Position numbers and translations under genes: made by a program. From Limiplasma sp034927815 (GTDB taxonomy: Bacteria; Bacillota; Clostridia; Christensenellales; Aristaeellaceae), in assembly GCA_034927815.1 (NCBI GenBank), contig JAYFPK010000020.1:62001-126000 (forward strand): 64,000 bases of DNA, written 5' to 3'. Positions 1 through 9,046 of this stretch are shown here, one piece after another. How positions within the stretch are numbered: the first letter of the stretch is position 1; each line of letters begins with the position of its first letter. Below the pieces are notes generated by a model. The model saw nothing but the letters and a program-made list of their open reading frames with translations. It did not search any database and was not told the origin of the DNA.

Positions 1-1808
1 TAGTCGTTCTTGGTCTGGATCACCTTGTCCCCCACCCGGTATTCCATCTCTCCGTGCACCAAGGATTCCGTGCCCCGCTTTTCCGGGTTCAGGGCCGTTT
101 GCAAAAGCCGGTTCAGGGCAAAGGAGCCGCAGTCCCCCTTCTTGGTGGGGCTGAGCACCTGGATGGAGCGGACCGCCTCCGCCTGCCACCGGCTCTTGGG
201 GAAGCCCAAATAAGCGGGCAGGCGGCGGTTGAGCAACTCGCAGATGGTTTGGGCGGCCTCGGTCTGGAGCATCTTGCGCTCAAAGAAAAAGTCGGCGTTT
301 TTGGCGTTGAGGATGGGCATCTCCCCGTGGTTGATGCGGTGGGCGTTCACCACGATCATGCTGTCCCCCTCCTGGCGGAAGATGTCCGTGAGCCGCACGC
401 TGGGCACGGTATCGCTTTGCAGAATATCCCGCAGCACATTGCCCGCCCCCACGCTGGGAAGCTGGTCCGCGTCCCCCACCAGAATCAGCCTTGTGCCGGG
501 GAGCACCGCCCGCAGCAGCCCCCGCATCAGGGCCACATCCACCATGCTCATCTCGTCCACCACCAGGCAGTCCGTTTCCAGGGGGAAGTTTTCATCCCTG
601 GCAAACACGTTCTCATCCCCACCGTACTCCAGCATCCGGTGGATGGTCTTGGCTTCCTCCCCGGTGGCCTCGCTCATGCGCTTGGCGGCCCGGCCCGTGG
701 GGGCGGCCAGGAGAATGTCGTTCTCCTCCTTCAAAAGCCGCAAAATGCAGCGGATGATGGTGGTCTTTCCCGTGCCGGGCCCCCCGGTAATCACCAGCAC
801 CCCTTCCTCCACAGCCCCGATGATGGCCTTCTTCTGGATGGGGCTGAAGGTAATGTCCATCTCCTTTTCCAGGGCGGCAATGCGCTGGGCCAGGCCCGGC
901 ACCTTCTTGTAGGGCCGGGATTCCATCAAAGCATGGAGCCGCAGGGCGATCTCGCTCTCCGCGTGGAAGAAAAAGGGGAGGCACAGCGCGTCCTCGCAGT
1001 CGGGCAGCTGCAAGCCCACCAGCATCTTCATCAGCAGCCCTTCCTGGACCTGGTCCTGCACCAGCTCCTCCTCCACCCGCAGCAGCTCCGTGGCCCGCTG
1101 GATCAGGACCTGACGGGGCAGGTACGTATGGCCCCCGTTTCCGGCGGCTTCATTTAGCAAAAAATACAGGGCGGAGCGCACCCGAAACTCGCTGGAGGGG
1201 TCCATGCCCATGGACAGGGCAATCCGGTCCGCCGTTAAAAAGCCTACCCCTTCGATGTCCGTCACCATGCGGTAGGGATTCTGGCGGACGGCCTCGATGG
1301 TGCCCTCCCCATAGGCCTTGGCGATTTTCATGGCCAGGTTGGGGGAAAGGCCGTAGTTTTGCAAAAAGACCAGCGCCCGGCGCATGCTCATCTGCTGGCT
1401 GTAGCTTTCCAGGATCATGGCGGCCTTCTTGGGGCCGATGCCGGGAACCTCCGTCAGCCGCCGGGGGTCCTCCTCCAGCACACGCAAGGCCTCCTCCCCA
1501 AAGGCGGAGATAATCAGCTTGGCGGTGGCGGGGCCGATGCCCCGGATCAGGCCGGAGCCCAAGTATTTCTCAATGGCGCTCATGGTGCTGGGGGGCGTGA
1601 TCTCACAGGTTTTGGCGCTAAACTGCCGCCCGTACACCGAGTGCTCCGCCCAATCCCCCTGGAAGGTCACGCTTTCGCCGCTGGAAAGCTCCGGCATGGC
1701 GCCCACCACGGTATGCTGGGCGCGGCCCGCCACGACCCGAAGCACGGTATAGCCGTTCTCGTCGTTGCGGAAGGTGGTTTCCAGAACCGTTGCGGACAGC
1801 TGCTCCAT
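1..1808 (-). CDS. recD2: RecD2-type ATP-dependent DNA helicase (C-terminus cut by window edge)
   Basis: Superfamily 1B 5'-3' DNA helicase of the RecD2/YrrC family, which acts in DNA repair without RecBC. About 602 codons are present from ATG at 1808 reading left; the frame is still open at base 1, so the C-terminal part of the roughly 740-residue family length lies outside. The N-terminal region carries helix-hairpin-helix segments around residues 83-150 (GSGLIRGIGPATA, EVPGIGPKKAA). The Walker A motif GGPGTGKTT is near residues 342-350, and the Walker B-like VVDEMSMVD and GDADQLPSVGAGNVL motifs follow. A probable extended -10 (TGGTATAAT, minus strand) lies at 1840-1848. It is divergent from the next gene. 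Family identity is secure; the role in this organism is inferred. Confidence 0.95.
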   Translation of the reverse strand, partial: MEQLSATVLETTFRNDENGYTVLRVVAGRAQHTVVGAMPELSSGESVTFQGDWAEHSVYGRQFSAKTCEITPPSTMSAIEKYLGSGLIRGIGPATAKLIISAFGEEALRVLEEDPRRLTEVPGIGPKKAAMILESYSQQMSMRRALVFLQNYGLSPNLAMKIAKAYGEGTIEAVRQNPYRMVTDIEGVGFLTADRIALSMGMDPSSEFRVRSALYFLLNEAAGNGGHTYLPRQVLIQRATELLRVEEELVQDQVQEGLLMKMLVGLQLPDCEDALCLPFFFHAESEIALRLHALMESRPYKKVPGLAQRIAALEKEMDITFSPIQKKAIIGAVEEGVLVITGGPGTGKTTIIRCILRLLKEENDILLAAPTGRAAKRMSEATGEEAKTIHRMLEYGGDENVFARDENFPLETDCLVVDEMSMVDVALMRGLLRAVLPGTRLILVGDADQLPSVGAGNVLRDILQSDTVPSVRLTDIFRQEGDSMIVVNAHRINHGEMPILNAKNADFFFERKMLQTEAAQTICELLNRRLPAYLGFPKSRWQAEAVRSIQVLSPTKKGDCGSFALNRLLQTALNPEKRGTESLVHGEMEYRVGDKVIQTKND

Positions 1809-1836
1809 AAAAGCCCCTCTTTCGTGCGGTTGCGCT

Positions 1837-1848
1837 CCTATTATACCA
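1837..1848 (-). promoter_or_regulatory. Extended -10 promoter of recD2
   Basis: The minus strand reads TGGTATAAT (TATAAT at 1840-1845), an extended -10 about 30 bases upstream of the recD2 ATG. No good -35 is visible at 17 bp, which fits an extended -10 promoter. Confidence 0.5.
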
Positions 1849-2001
1849 TGGATTGCGGGGCGTGGGGCAAGGAGGAAAAACATTGGGGCCCGGGGCTGGT
1901 TAGGTGGCATTTTGCCCACTCTTATGATACAATGCAAACAGGAGGGGAACAGGCCATTTGCCTGGTTCCCGGGCCCCTTCGGGGGAGATGGAGGGAAAAG
2001 G

Positions 2002-2727
2002 ATGGCGCAGTTCAGCTGCCCCCATTGCGGGAAGATGTTGGAAGAAAAGACCGGAGCGGCCTTTTGCCCCGACTGCGGCGGCGCGGTAAGCCCGGCCCGG
2101 CTCAAGGAGCAGGAGCCGGAGGAGGCTTTGGCCTACGTCCGGCAGGCGGAGGAGCTCCAGGACCCCAAGAAGAAATGGGAGCTGCTGAAAAAGGCCGAGG
2201 CCCAATACCCGGACAGCCTGGCCGTCGCCAAGGAGCTGCTGTTCCTGGGCCGGCTTCATGAGCGCAACCACCGGGATGTGGATTTCTCCGTAATCAAGTG
2301 CCACCTGTGGATGCTCTACCTAAAGCCCGGGGAGCTGACCCCGGAGCGGCAAAGCCGGATGCGGGAGGAGTTTTTCGCCCATCCCCAGCTGGTGAAGTGC
2401 ATGGACCTCAGCCCCAATCCCGAGGCTTTTTTGCGGGCCTACCTGGTCCGATTGGCGATAGAGTTCATCCGCCTGTTCCTGCGGGGGGACTCCGTATACA
2501 TGCGCCGGTTTTTCGGCTTTGGCATGGACAGCCGCGCCCCCAAGCTTTTGGCGTCCCCCGTGTGCCTGATGATGCAAAACATCCGCCAGGACGGGGAACT
2601 GCCCGCCCACCGGCAGGAGCTGCTGGCCCAGACCCTCTACGAGGCATTCTCCCAGGACATGGCCGGGGATACCAAGTGGCTGGACGAGGCCCTGGGCAAG
2701 GTGGGGCTCCCGGCGCCCAGAGGGTAG
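2002..2727 (+). CDS. Zinc-ribbon protein of unknown function
   Basis: A 241-residue protein. The ATG at 2002 is chosen because GGAGGG sits just upstream (1990-1995) and because the longer open frame would run into recD2. Residues 5-8 and 22-25 form paired CPHC and CPDC knuckles, a zinc-ribbon typical of Clostridial membrane-associated or regulatory proteins. The remaining sequence is helical and charged (ARLKEQEPEEALAY onward), with no recognised catalytic motif and no membrane span. The next gene begins about 80 bp downstream on the same strand and encodes a membrane protein, so the two may be co-transcribed. Function unknown. Confidence 0.75.
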   Translation: MAQFSCPHCGKMLEEKTGAAFCPDCGGAVSPARLKEQEPEEALAYVRQAEELQDPKKKWELLKKAEAQYPDSLAVAKELLFLGRLHERNHRDVDFSVIKCHLWMLYLKPGELTPERQSRMREEFFAHPQLVKCMDLSPNPEAFLRAYLVRLAIEFIRLFLRGDSVYMRRFFGFGMDSRAPKLLASPVCLMMQNIRQDGELPAHRQELLAQTLYEAFSQDMAGDTKWLDEALGKVGLPAPRG

Positions 2728-2805
2728 GGAGATTCCCCCGGAGCCCCAAGGGGAATGGAATCACGGCCGCCGGGCCTGAGAAGCCCCGGCCAGGAGGAAA
2801 GAGCA

Positions 2806-3591
2806 TTGCAAGGAATCCGAAAGGTCTTTTACCGGGAACAGGGGAACGGCTCGGCCCATCCCCAGCCCCGGAGCGCTCCCAAGGGCATGCCAAGGGACGT
2901 GCCCAATCAAAGCCGCGTGCCCGTCCAGCCCCAAAAGCCCAAGGACGTGCTGCCCCCCCAGCAGGCCCTCACCAACGAGGAGGCGGCCCAACTTCCCCCC
3001 AAGCGCTGGGTGGTGATCCTCAAGCGGGTGTGCATGGTGCTGCTGGGGCTCATCGCCCTGGCCTTGGTATATGTGTTTTTGCTGCTGGGGGAGCCGGACA
3101 GCATGACCCTGGAGGCGCCCCCTCCCCAGGAGGAGAAGATCCGGGTGCCCATGGCCGCGGTGGAGGCCTCCGGCAGCGCCGACCTCTCCGCCATGGCCGC
3201 CAGCTTCGGCAAGCCGGTGCTGGCCCTGTACGGCGGGCTGAGCTTGCAAAAGAGCTCCCTGTACGACACGGCCTTTCAAGGGGGCTACGCCCGGCGGGCC
3301 ACCTTCCAATACGCCTTTGAGGACGGGCAGGTCCTGCTGGTGGAAAGCCTGCGCCCCACCCAGGCCGTGGCGCTGCTGGAGGCGGGGAGGCAGGCCCACC
3401 TGAGCCTGGACAGCCTGTATGCCCTGGCGGGGATAGACGCCGTGCGCATGGATAACAGCCAGACCATCTGCGTCTTCGGGCAGCAGGATGGGGCCGTCTA
3501 TGCTGTCACCTGCCCCCGAAGCCACAGCGCCGACCTCGCCGCGCTGCTGAAGCAGACCACCCTCTTGCAGCCCAAGGCCCCGGGCACCTGA
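2806..3591 (+). CDS. Single-pass membrane protein of unknown function, TTG start
   Basis: A 261-residue protein. TTG at 2806 is preferred over an in-frame ATG at 2755 because AGGAGG (about 2792-2797) lies at the right distance from TTG. The N-terminal 65 residues are Pro/Gln-rich and probably cytoplasmic and disordered. One hydrophobic helix follows (WVVILKRVCMVLLGLIALAL and onward), then an extracytoplasmic domain of about 170 residues with no family I recognise. It follows the zinc-ribbon gene in the same orientation and precedes an ABC exporter. The layout (cytoplasmic tail, one span, outer domain) suggests a sensor or envelope role, but that is a guess. Confidence 0.65.
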   Translation: MQGIRKVFYREQGNGSAHPQPRSAPKGMPRDVPNQSRVPVQPQKPKDVLPPQQALTNEEAAQLPPKRWVVILKRVCMVLLGLIALALVYVFLLLGEPDSMTLEAPPPQEEKIRVPMAAVEASGSADLSAMAASFGKPVLALYGGLSLQKSSLYDTAFQGGYARRATFQYAFEDGQVLLVESLRPTQAVALLEAGRQAHLSLDSLYALAGIDAVRMDNSQTICVFGQQDGAVYAVTCPRSHSADLAALLKQTTLLQPKAPGT

Positions 3592-3627
3592 CCGGGAGCC
3601 AAACCCATACTAAAGGAGCATCCCCCC

Positions 3628-5397
3628 ATGAGAGAACCGCGCCGCGCCCTGAAGACCTCCATTTTGATCAAACGCTTTCTTCCCTACTACCGCAAGTATT
3701 GGGGGATCCTGGCCCTGGACCTGCTTTGCGCGGCCCTGACCACCCTGTGCGATTTGGCCTTGCCGCTCATCGTGCGCAACATCACCGACCTTGCCGCCAA
3801 CAACCTGGCGCTGCTTACCCTGGGCTACGTGCTGCGGGTGGGGGCGCTGTACATTGTGCTGCGGATCATCGACGCGGCGGCCAACTATTATATGAACGCC
3901 ACCGGGCACATCATGGGCACCAAGCTGGAAAGCGACATGCGCTACGACCTGTTTTCCCATTTGCAGAGGCTGGACTTTTCCTACTACAGTAACGCCAAAA
4001 TCGGCCAGATCATGTCCCGGATCACCAGCGACCTGTTTGAGGTGACGGAATTTTCCCACCACTGCCCGGAGGAGTTTTTAATCGCGGTGGTGAAAATCAC
4101 CGCTTCCTTTGTGATCCTGCTGGGGGTCAACCCGGTGCTGACGCTGATCATCTTCGCCATCCTGCCCCTGATGCTGATAAGCGTGCGCTATTTTAACGGG
4201 CTGATGCGCCAGGTCTTTCAGGAGCGGCGGCATCAGGTGGGCGAGATCAACGCCCAGGTGGAGGACAGCCTGCTGGGGATTCGGGTGGTGAAGTCCTTTG
4301 CCAACGAGCCCATGGAGGTGGACAAGTTCCAGGAGGGCAACCAGCGCTTTGTGCAGATCAAGAGCCGCAGCTACCGCTACATGGCCGGGTTCCACACCAG
4401 CGTGCGCATCTTCGATGGGCTGATGTACATCGTGGTGGTGGTGGTGGGCGCGTTGTTTTTGATGAAGGGCACCATCACCGCGCCGGATTACATGGCCTAT
4501 TTGCTGTACGTGAGCATGCTGCTCACCTCCATCCGCCGGATCGTGGAGTTTACGGAGCAGTTCCAGCAGGGCATGACGGGGATCGAGCGCTTTTGCGAGA
4601 TCATGGACGTGCAGCCGGACATCCAGGACGTTCCCGGCGCGGTGGCGCTGGAGAATGTGCAAGGGGAGATCACCTTTGAGAACGTGAGCTTCCACTACGA
4701 CGATGATGAGAAAACCGTGCTGGCGGATTTGAACCTCCATGTGAAAAAGGGGGAGCGGGTGGCCCTGGTGGGCCCCAGCGGCGGTGGGAAGACCACCCTT
4801 TGCAATTTGATCCCCAGGTTTTACAACGTCACCTCGGGCCGGATTTTGATTGACGGGCAGGACATCGCCTATCTCACCCAGCGCAGCCTCAGGGAGAACA
4901 TCGGCATGGTGCAGCAGGACGTGTACATGTTCAGCGGCACGGTGTACGACAACATCGCCTATGGCCGGCCGGGAGCCACCCAGGAGGAGGTGATCCAGGC
5001 CGCCCAGCGGGCCGGAGCCCACGAGTTCATCCTCCAGCTTCCCGAGGGCTACCGCACCTTTGTGGGAGAGCGGGGCGTGAAGCTCTCCGGCGGGCAGAAG
5101 CAGCGCATCTCCATCGCCCGGGTGTTCCTGAAAAACCCGCGGATTTTGATCCTGGACGAGGCCACCAGCGCCTTGGACAACGAAAGCGAACGGCTGGTGC
5201 AAAAATCCCTGGAAGAGCTGAGCGTGGGCCGCACCACCTTCACCATCGCCCACAGGCTCACCACCATCAAAAACGCCACCACCATCTGGGTGCTGACGGA
5301 AAACGGCGTGGAGGAGCAGGGCACCCACCAGGAGTTGATGGCCCGCAAGGGCAAGTATTATCAGCTATACCGCATGTATACGGAGGAGGACCTATGA
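3628..5397 (+). CDS. ABC exporter half-transporter (fused membrane and ATPase domains)
   Basis: A 589-residue type IV ABC exporter subunit, working as a homodimer or with a partner, probably exporting lipid, drug or peptide. Residues about 1-320 form the six-helix membrane domain. The ATPase domain follows with Walker A GPSGGGKTT, Q-loop region VQQDVYMFSGTV, signature LSGGQ, Walker B ILILDEATSALD and the H-loop AHRLTT. AAAGGAG precedes the ATG. The stop codon overlaps the start of the next gene (ATGA at 5394-5397), so the pair is translationally coupled. A second exporter of the same architecture lies at 39076. The substrate cannot be read from sequence. Confidence 0.92.
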   Translation: MREPRRALKTSILIKRFLPYYRKYWGILALDLLCAALTTLCDLALPLIVRNITDLAANNLALLTLGYVLRVGALYIVLRIIDAAANYYMNATGHIMGTKLESDMRYDLFSHLQRLDFSYYSNAKIGQIMSRITSDLFEVTEFSHHCPEEFLIAVVKITASFVILLGVNPVLTLIIFAILPLMLISVRYFNGLMRQVFQERRHQVGEINAQVEDSLLGIRVVKSFANEPMEVDKFQEGNQRFVQIKSRSYRYMAGFHTSVRIFDGLMYIVVVVVGALFLMKGTITAPDYMAYLLYVSMLLTSIRRIVEFTEQFQQGMTGIERFCEIMDVQPDIQDVPGAVALENVQGEITFENVSFHYDDDEKTVLADLNLHVKKGERVALVGPSGGGKTTLCNLIPRFYNVTSGRILIDGQDIAYLTQRSLRENIGMVQQDVYMFSGTVYDNIAYGRPGATQEEVIQAAQRAGAHEFILQLPEGYRTFVGERGVKLSGGQKQRISIARVFLKNPRILILDEATSALDNESERLVQKSLEELSVGRTTFTIAHRLTTIKNATTIWVLTENGVEEQGTHQELMARKGKYYQLYRMYTEEDL

Positions 5398-6851
5398 GCT
5401 TGCGCTTTCGCCTGGTGAAGCAGGAGGAGCTGGGCAGCCTGTGCGAAATGTACCGCAAGGTGATCGCGGATATGCGCCGCCGGGGCCTGAACCAGTGGGA
5501 ATGGGGCATGTACCCCAACGCGGACATCCTGGGGGAGGACATTGCCGCCGGCACCCTGTACCGGATGGACGAGGACGGGAGCCTGGTGGGGGCCTTTGTG
5601 CTCTGCCCCCGGCAAGAGGAGGGCTATGCCCGGCTGTCCTGGCATTTCGGCCTTCGGCCTGTGACCCTTCACCGCCTGGCCCTGGACCCGGAGTGCCTGG
5701 GGCTGGGCCTGGGGCAGCGGGCCATGGTCTTTGTGAAGGAGGAGGCCCGGCGGCTGGGGTACGATTCCCTGCGGCTGGACACCTCCAGCCGCAATGAGCG
5801 GGCTTTGAAGCTCTTTCGCGGCTCCATGACCCGGGAGGTGGGCGTCATCCATTTTGACGACCCCACCATCGATTTTTACTGCTTTGAGTCGCCCTTGGGG
5901 GAGGCTTGCCCCATCTTGCCCATCCGGATGCATCCCGCCTACCGCTATGGGGACATGACCCCCTGGGGCGGGGACGGCCTGCGCTCTCTCTATGGCATGG
6001 ACATCCCGGAGGAGCGCACCGGGGAAGCGTTGGTGGTCAGCGCCATTCCCGGCCTGGAGAGCCGGGATGACACGGGGGTGCGGCTGACCAAGCTCATCGC
6101 CCGCTACGGTAAGGCCCTGGTGGGGCAGGACCGGGAGTTTCCCCTGCTGCTGAAATTCATCGCCGCCAAGGAGAGCCTCAGCGTTCAGGTGCATCCCGGC
6201 GACGCCTATGCCCGGGAGCATGAGGGCAAGCTGGGTAAGACCGAGGCCTGGGTCATTCTCCATGCTCAGGAAGGGGCGCGGCTGGTATATGGCCTCCAAG
6301 CCGGGGTGGAGATGGCGGCCCTGGAGGCGGCGCTTCAACAGGGGGAGGACCTGGAACCGCTGCTGCGCCAGGTCCCCGTACAGGCCGGGGATGTGTTTTA
6401 CATGCCCAGCGGTATGGTCCACGCCATCGGCGGCGGTATTGTGCTCTACGAAATCCAGCAGTCCAGCGACGTAACCTACCGGGTGTGGGACTATGGGCGG
6501 CTCAACGGCAAGGGGGAACCCCGGGAGCTGCACATAAGGCAGGCCCTGGACGTGATCGATCCCCGGCTGGCGGGGGAGAAGACCCGCTGGCAGGCGGAAG
6601 GAGCCTCCGGCTTCAAGCGCCTGCTGTCCGTGCCCGCCTTCATGCTGGACTCCGTGTTGGTGGAGGGGGAGCTGGCCTTGTCCCCCCGGCCGGAGAGCTT
6701 CCGGCTGCTCACCGCCCTGGACCCCCTCACCCTTGCCTGGGACGGGGCTGAAATGGCCCTGGGAGCCGGGGAAAGCGCGCTGCTGGCGGTAAGCTGCCCG
6801 GCGCTGGCGCTGAGGGGGAAGGGACGGGCCTTGCTGGCGGCGGCCAGGTAG
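5394..6851 (+). CDS. GNAT acetyltransferase fused to class I phosphomannose isomerase
   Basis: A 485-residue two-domain fusion. Residues 1 to about 170 are a GNAT N-acetyltransferase (acetyl-CoA loop LGLGLGQRA, 102-110, and the downstream FRGSM region). Residues about 175-485 are a short Gram-positive-type mannose-6-phosphate isomerase (ManA), which interconverts fructose-6-P and mannose-6-P. Zinc ligands are in place: QVHPGD (265-270), the Glu of KTEAW (282-286) and the His of MVHAIGGG (about 343). The frame is continuous with no stop at the junction, and the start overlaps the ABC exporter stop by 4 bases. Either domain could be inactive, but the key residues I can see are kept. The acetylation substrate is unknown. 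Confidence 0.88.
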   Translation: MSLRFRLVKQEELGSLCEMYRKVIADMRRRGLNQWEWGMYPNADILGEDIAAGTLYRMDEDGSLVGAFVLCPRQEEGYARLSWHFGLRPVTLHRLALDPECLGLGLGQRAMVFVKEEARRLGYDSLRLDTSSRNERALKLFRGSMTREVGVIHFDDPTIDFYCFESPLGEACPILPIRMHPAYRYGDMTPWGGDGLRSLYGMDIPEERTGEALVVSAIPGLESRDDTGVRLTKLIARYGKALVGQDREFPLLLKFIAAKESLSVQVHPGDAYAREHEGKLGKTEAWVILHAQEGARLVYGLQAGVEMAALEAALQQGEDLEPLLRQVPVQAGDVFYMPSGMVHAIGGGIVLYEIQQSSDVTYRVWDYGRLNGKGEPRELHIRQALDVIDPRLAGEKTRWQAEGASGFKRLLSVPAFMLDSVLVEGELALSPRPESFRLLTALDPLTLAWDGAEMALGAGESALLAVSCPALALRGKGRALLAAAR

Positions 6852-7030
6852 GGAAAAGACCCTGATTTTCTGAAAAGCGAAGCGGAAACCTTCCGCGTGT
6901 TTGGAACGGAGATTCGCAAAGCACGGATGACCGGCAGTCCTATCGTGGTTGGATAGGAGGGCGGCGCTCCGTAAGGGCCCATGGGCCAGTTTCAGGAGGC
7001 CCGCCGCCAGGAATTTGTGGAGGATGAATT

Positions 7031-7456
7031 TTGGAAATACGCCTTGTGTGCGCTCCCCCCACAGCCCGGGAGTATGTGGACCTTCGGCTGCGCTCCGGCA
7101 TGGGACAAAAGGATGTGCAAAGGAGCCGGACTGCCCTGGAGAACTCCTTGTTCACCGTGTGCCTCTATGATGGAAACCAACTGATTGGATTTGGCAGAGT
7201 GGTGGGGGACGGCGGCATCACCTATGTGGTGAGCGATATGATGGTGGACCCGGCCTACCGCAGGATGGGCTTTGCGGAGCGGATCATGCAAGCCATTGAC
7301 GGGTATTTTGAAGAAAACGCCTGGGAGGACAGCTACATCTGCCTCATCGCCAACCGCCCCGCGGATTTGCTGTATGCCAAGCATGGATTCGAGTATTTGC
7401 CGGAGGACCGGTGCGGAATGCTGCGCAACCAGAGAAAAGGGCCTCCTGGGCGGTAA
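7031..7456 (+). CDS. GNAT family N-acetyltransferase, TTG start
   Basis: A 141-residue protein starting at TTG 7031 with GGAGG immediately upstream (about 7018-7022). The fold signature is clear: beta4 VVSDMMVDPAYRRMGFAERI carries the acetyl-CoA loop (R-R-M-G-F-A), followed by ICLIANRPADLLYAKHGFEY, the typical alpha4/beta7 region. It resembles small YjcF/Eis-like GNATs that acetylate free amines or protein N-termini. The region from the previous gene (6852-7030) shows no other gene. The substrate is not predictable. Confidence 0.85.
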   Translation: MEIRLVCAPPTAREYVDLRLRSGMGQKDVQRSRTALENSLFTVCLYDGNQLIGFGRVVGDGGITYVVSDMMVDPAYRRMGFAERIMQAIDGYFEENAWEDSYICLIANRPADLLYAKHGFEYLPEDRCGMLRNQRKGPPGR

Positions 7457-7468
7457 AATCCCTTTTTC

Positions 7469-7497
7469 AGCCCGCGAAGCGGGACCTTCGCGGCTGG
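7469..7497. terminator. Hairpin after the GNAT gene
   Basis: CAGCCCGCGAA pairs imperfectly with TTCGCGGCTG around a short loop. A T5 tract lies on the left side, so it would terminate better on the minus strand; on the plus strand it is only a possible weak terminator. Confidence 0.3.
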
Positions 7498-7615
7498 GCC
7501 GCGCCACCAGGGCCTTTGCCAGCAGGACGCGCAAGGGCGGAGGAGTGGCGCGCCGCGTCCATGGGTGGACAAAAGCTGGCTTTCCCAATGAAAAGTTGCA
7601 GAGGAACTTTCGAAT

Positions 7616-8149
7616 ATGAACACGCACAGACCCATTCATGCGGCGATACCGGGCCTCGGGCAAAGGAGCTTGAAAACGGCCTTGGCCGCGGCAATTCTCG
7701 CCCTGCTGTACCTTCCCTTTGGGGAGGACCCCACCTTTGCCTGCATTGGCGTGATTTTCGGCATGGGCAACGGCATGGAGGATTCCAAAAAGAGCGGCGG
7801 AAACAGGCTCATCGGCACCATCATCGGCGGCCTGCTGGGCATCGGAATCTTCGCGCTGGAACATTGGATTTTTCCAAGTGGGAACTATTATTTGAAAGTG
7901 GCTTTGATCTTTTTGGGGATCATTCTGTTGGTGTGTTCCTCCGTTGCGTTTCAATGGCCGGGCGCGGTACAGCCCGGGGGCGTGGTGCTTTGCATCATCT
8001 TGTTCAATACGCCCCCAAACTATATTGCCTACGCCTTCAGCAGGATGTTTGATACGGCCATTGGCGTCGTTTTCGCGATTTTGGTCAATCGGCTGTTCAC
8101 AAGGAACCGGATTGACAGGTGGCTGAAAAGAGAGGCCGCGGAGGAATAA
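7616..8149 (+). CDS. Aromatic acid exporter-like (ArAE/FUSC) membrane protein
   Basis: A 177-residue integral membrane protein resembling the short N-terminal membrane half of ArAE_1/DUF939 (YgaE-like) proteins. The sequence shows about four or five hydrophobic helices: ALAAAILALLYLPF, IGTIIGGLLGIGIFALEHWI, ALIFLGIILLVCSSVAF, VVLCIILFNTP and the C-terminal DTAIGVVFAILVNRLF. The motif GTIIGGLLG and the final MFDTAIGVVFAILVNR are typical of the family. The cytoplasmic DUF939 C-terminal domain is missing, as in many Firmicute versions. A putative role is export of small aromatic compounds or membrane stress relief; the substrate is unknown. Confidence 0.75.
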   Translation: MNTHRPIHAAIPGLGQRSLKTALAAAILALLYLPFGEDPTFACIGVIFGMGNGMEDSKKSGGNRLIGTIIGGLLGIGIFALEHWIFPSGNYYLKVALIFLGIILLVCSSVAFQWPGAVQPGGVVLCIILFNTPPNYIAYAFSRMFDTAIGVVFAILVNRLFTRNRIDRWLKREAAEE

Positions 8150-8427
8150 GGGCCTTTCACGGGGGGCTCCAGGACGGCGGCATAGGCCCTGTGGGGCCTT
8201 CCCTAAAAGAACCCATCGAAATGGCGCGCTGCCCGTGCCCGAAGCATAAGCCCGGGGAGAGGGAGCCCGCCCAGGGCGAACTTCCTAATAAGCGCTGGGG
8301 CAGCGCCTGGGATGATGGGGGAGAGCCGAGGGAAAGCCGGTAGATAAGGGTCCCTTTTCCCTCACGCTTTTTGAACATACAGCCGCTTTTGCCCCGTGAA
8401 GCGGCGGCTTGACGGCAACGGGAGGCG

Positions 8428-8952
8428 TTGGCCTTGGAAAGAGCTATTTACCTGATCACCGGCGTGATGGCGTCGGGAAAATCCACAGTGGCGGAGCTGC
8501 TGGCAGCCAAAATGGAAAAGGGCGTACACCTCCGGGGGGACGTGTTCCGCCGGATGATCGTATCCGGGCGGGCGGAGATGTCCGCGCAGCCCTCCCAAGA
8601 GGCTCTTTGGCAGTTGCGCCTGCGATACCGCCTGGCTGCCGGTGCGGCGAAGACCTATTTTGACAACGGTTTTTCCGTGGTGTTGCAAGACAATTATTAT
8701 GGAGCGGCATTGCCGCAGATGCTGGAGCTGCTCCAGGGCTATCCGGTTCAGGTAATCGTCCTGTGCCCGGATGTCCAAACGGTGAAACGGCGGGAAGAAG
8801 CCAGGGGGAAGACAGGCTATGCCGGGTTTGCGGTGGAAGAGCTGTACGCGGATTTTATGAGGGAAACCCCGCGGATCGGATTCTGGCTGGATACCTCGGG
8901 GCAGACCCCGGAAGAATCCGTGGAGAAGATTGTGCTGCACCTGGAAAAATAA
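8428..8952 (+). CDS. Small P-loop kinase / phosphotransferase-like protein, TTG start
   Basis: A 174-residue P-loop protein starting at TTG 8428 behind GGGAGG. Walker A is GVMASGKST (residues 12-20), and RGDVFRRMI and QDNYYG follow in the places used by small-molecule kinases of the zeta-toxin/chloramphenicol phosphotransferase/gluconate-kinase group. The C-terminal half (VIVLCPDVQTVKRREEARGK) is the lid region with arginines. It probably phosphorylates a small metabolite or an antibiotic. It is followed directly by the regulated MFS pump leader but has its own transcript context. The exact substrate is unknown. Confidence 0.8.
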   Translation: MALERAIYLITGVMASGKSTVAELLAAKMEKGVHLRGDVFRRMIVSGRAEMSAQPSQEALWQLRLRYRLAAGAAKTYFDNGFSVVLQDNYYGAALPQMLELLQGYPVQVIVLCPDVQTVKRREEARGKTGYAGFAVEELYADFMRETPRIGFWLDTSGQTPEESVEKIVLHLEK

Positions 8953-8996
8953 GGGTACCGCAGCCCACTTGATTGTTTTTGGAATTGGGCCATGCC

Positions 8997-9025
8997 TTGC
9001 GCATGGGGCGGCGATATGCTATGAT
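8997..9025 (+). promoter_or_regulatory. Sigma-A promoter of the MFS pump leader
   Basis: TTGCGC (8997-9002), a 17-bp spacer, then TATGAT (9020-9025). Transcription would begin around 9031, just before the leader peptide. Confidence 0.65.
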
Positions 9026-9046
9026 GATGGGCATGGAGGGATAGGG

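Noticed and set aside
10..1157. Long open frames on the plus strand over recD2
   Set aside because: They are shadows of recD2: Pro/His-rich, no ribosome site and no domain, while the minus strand shows a full helicase sequence.
1765..2001. Upstream extension of the zinc-ribbon protein to 1765
   Set aside because: It would overlap recD2 and lacks a binding site, whereas ATG 2002 has a good one.
8119..8343. Possible 74-residue gene after the FUSC-like gene
   Set aside because: It overlaps the 3' end of the previous gene, has no binding site and no recognisable domain.
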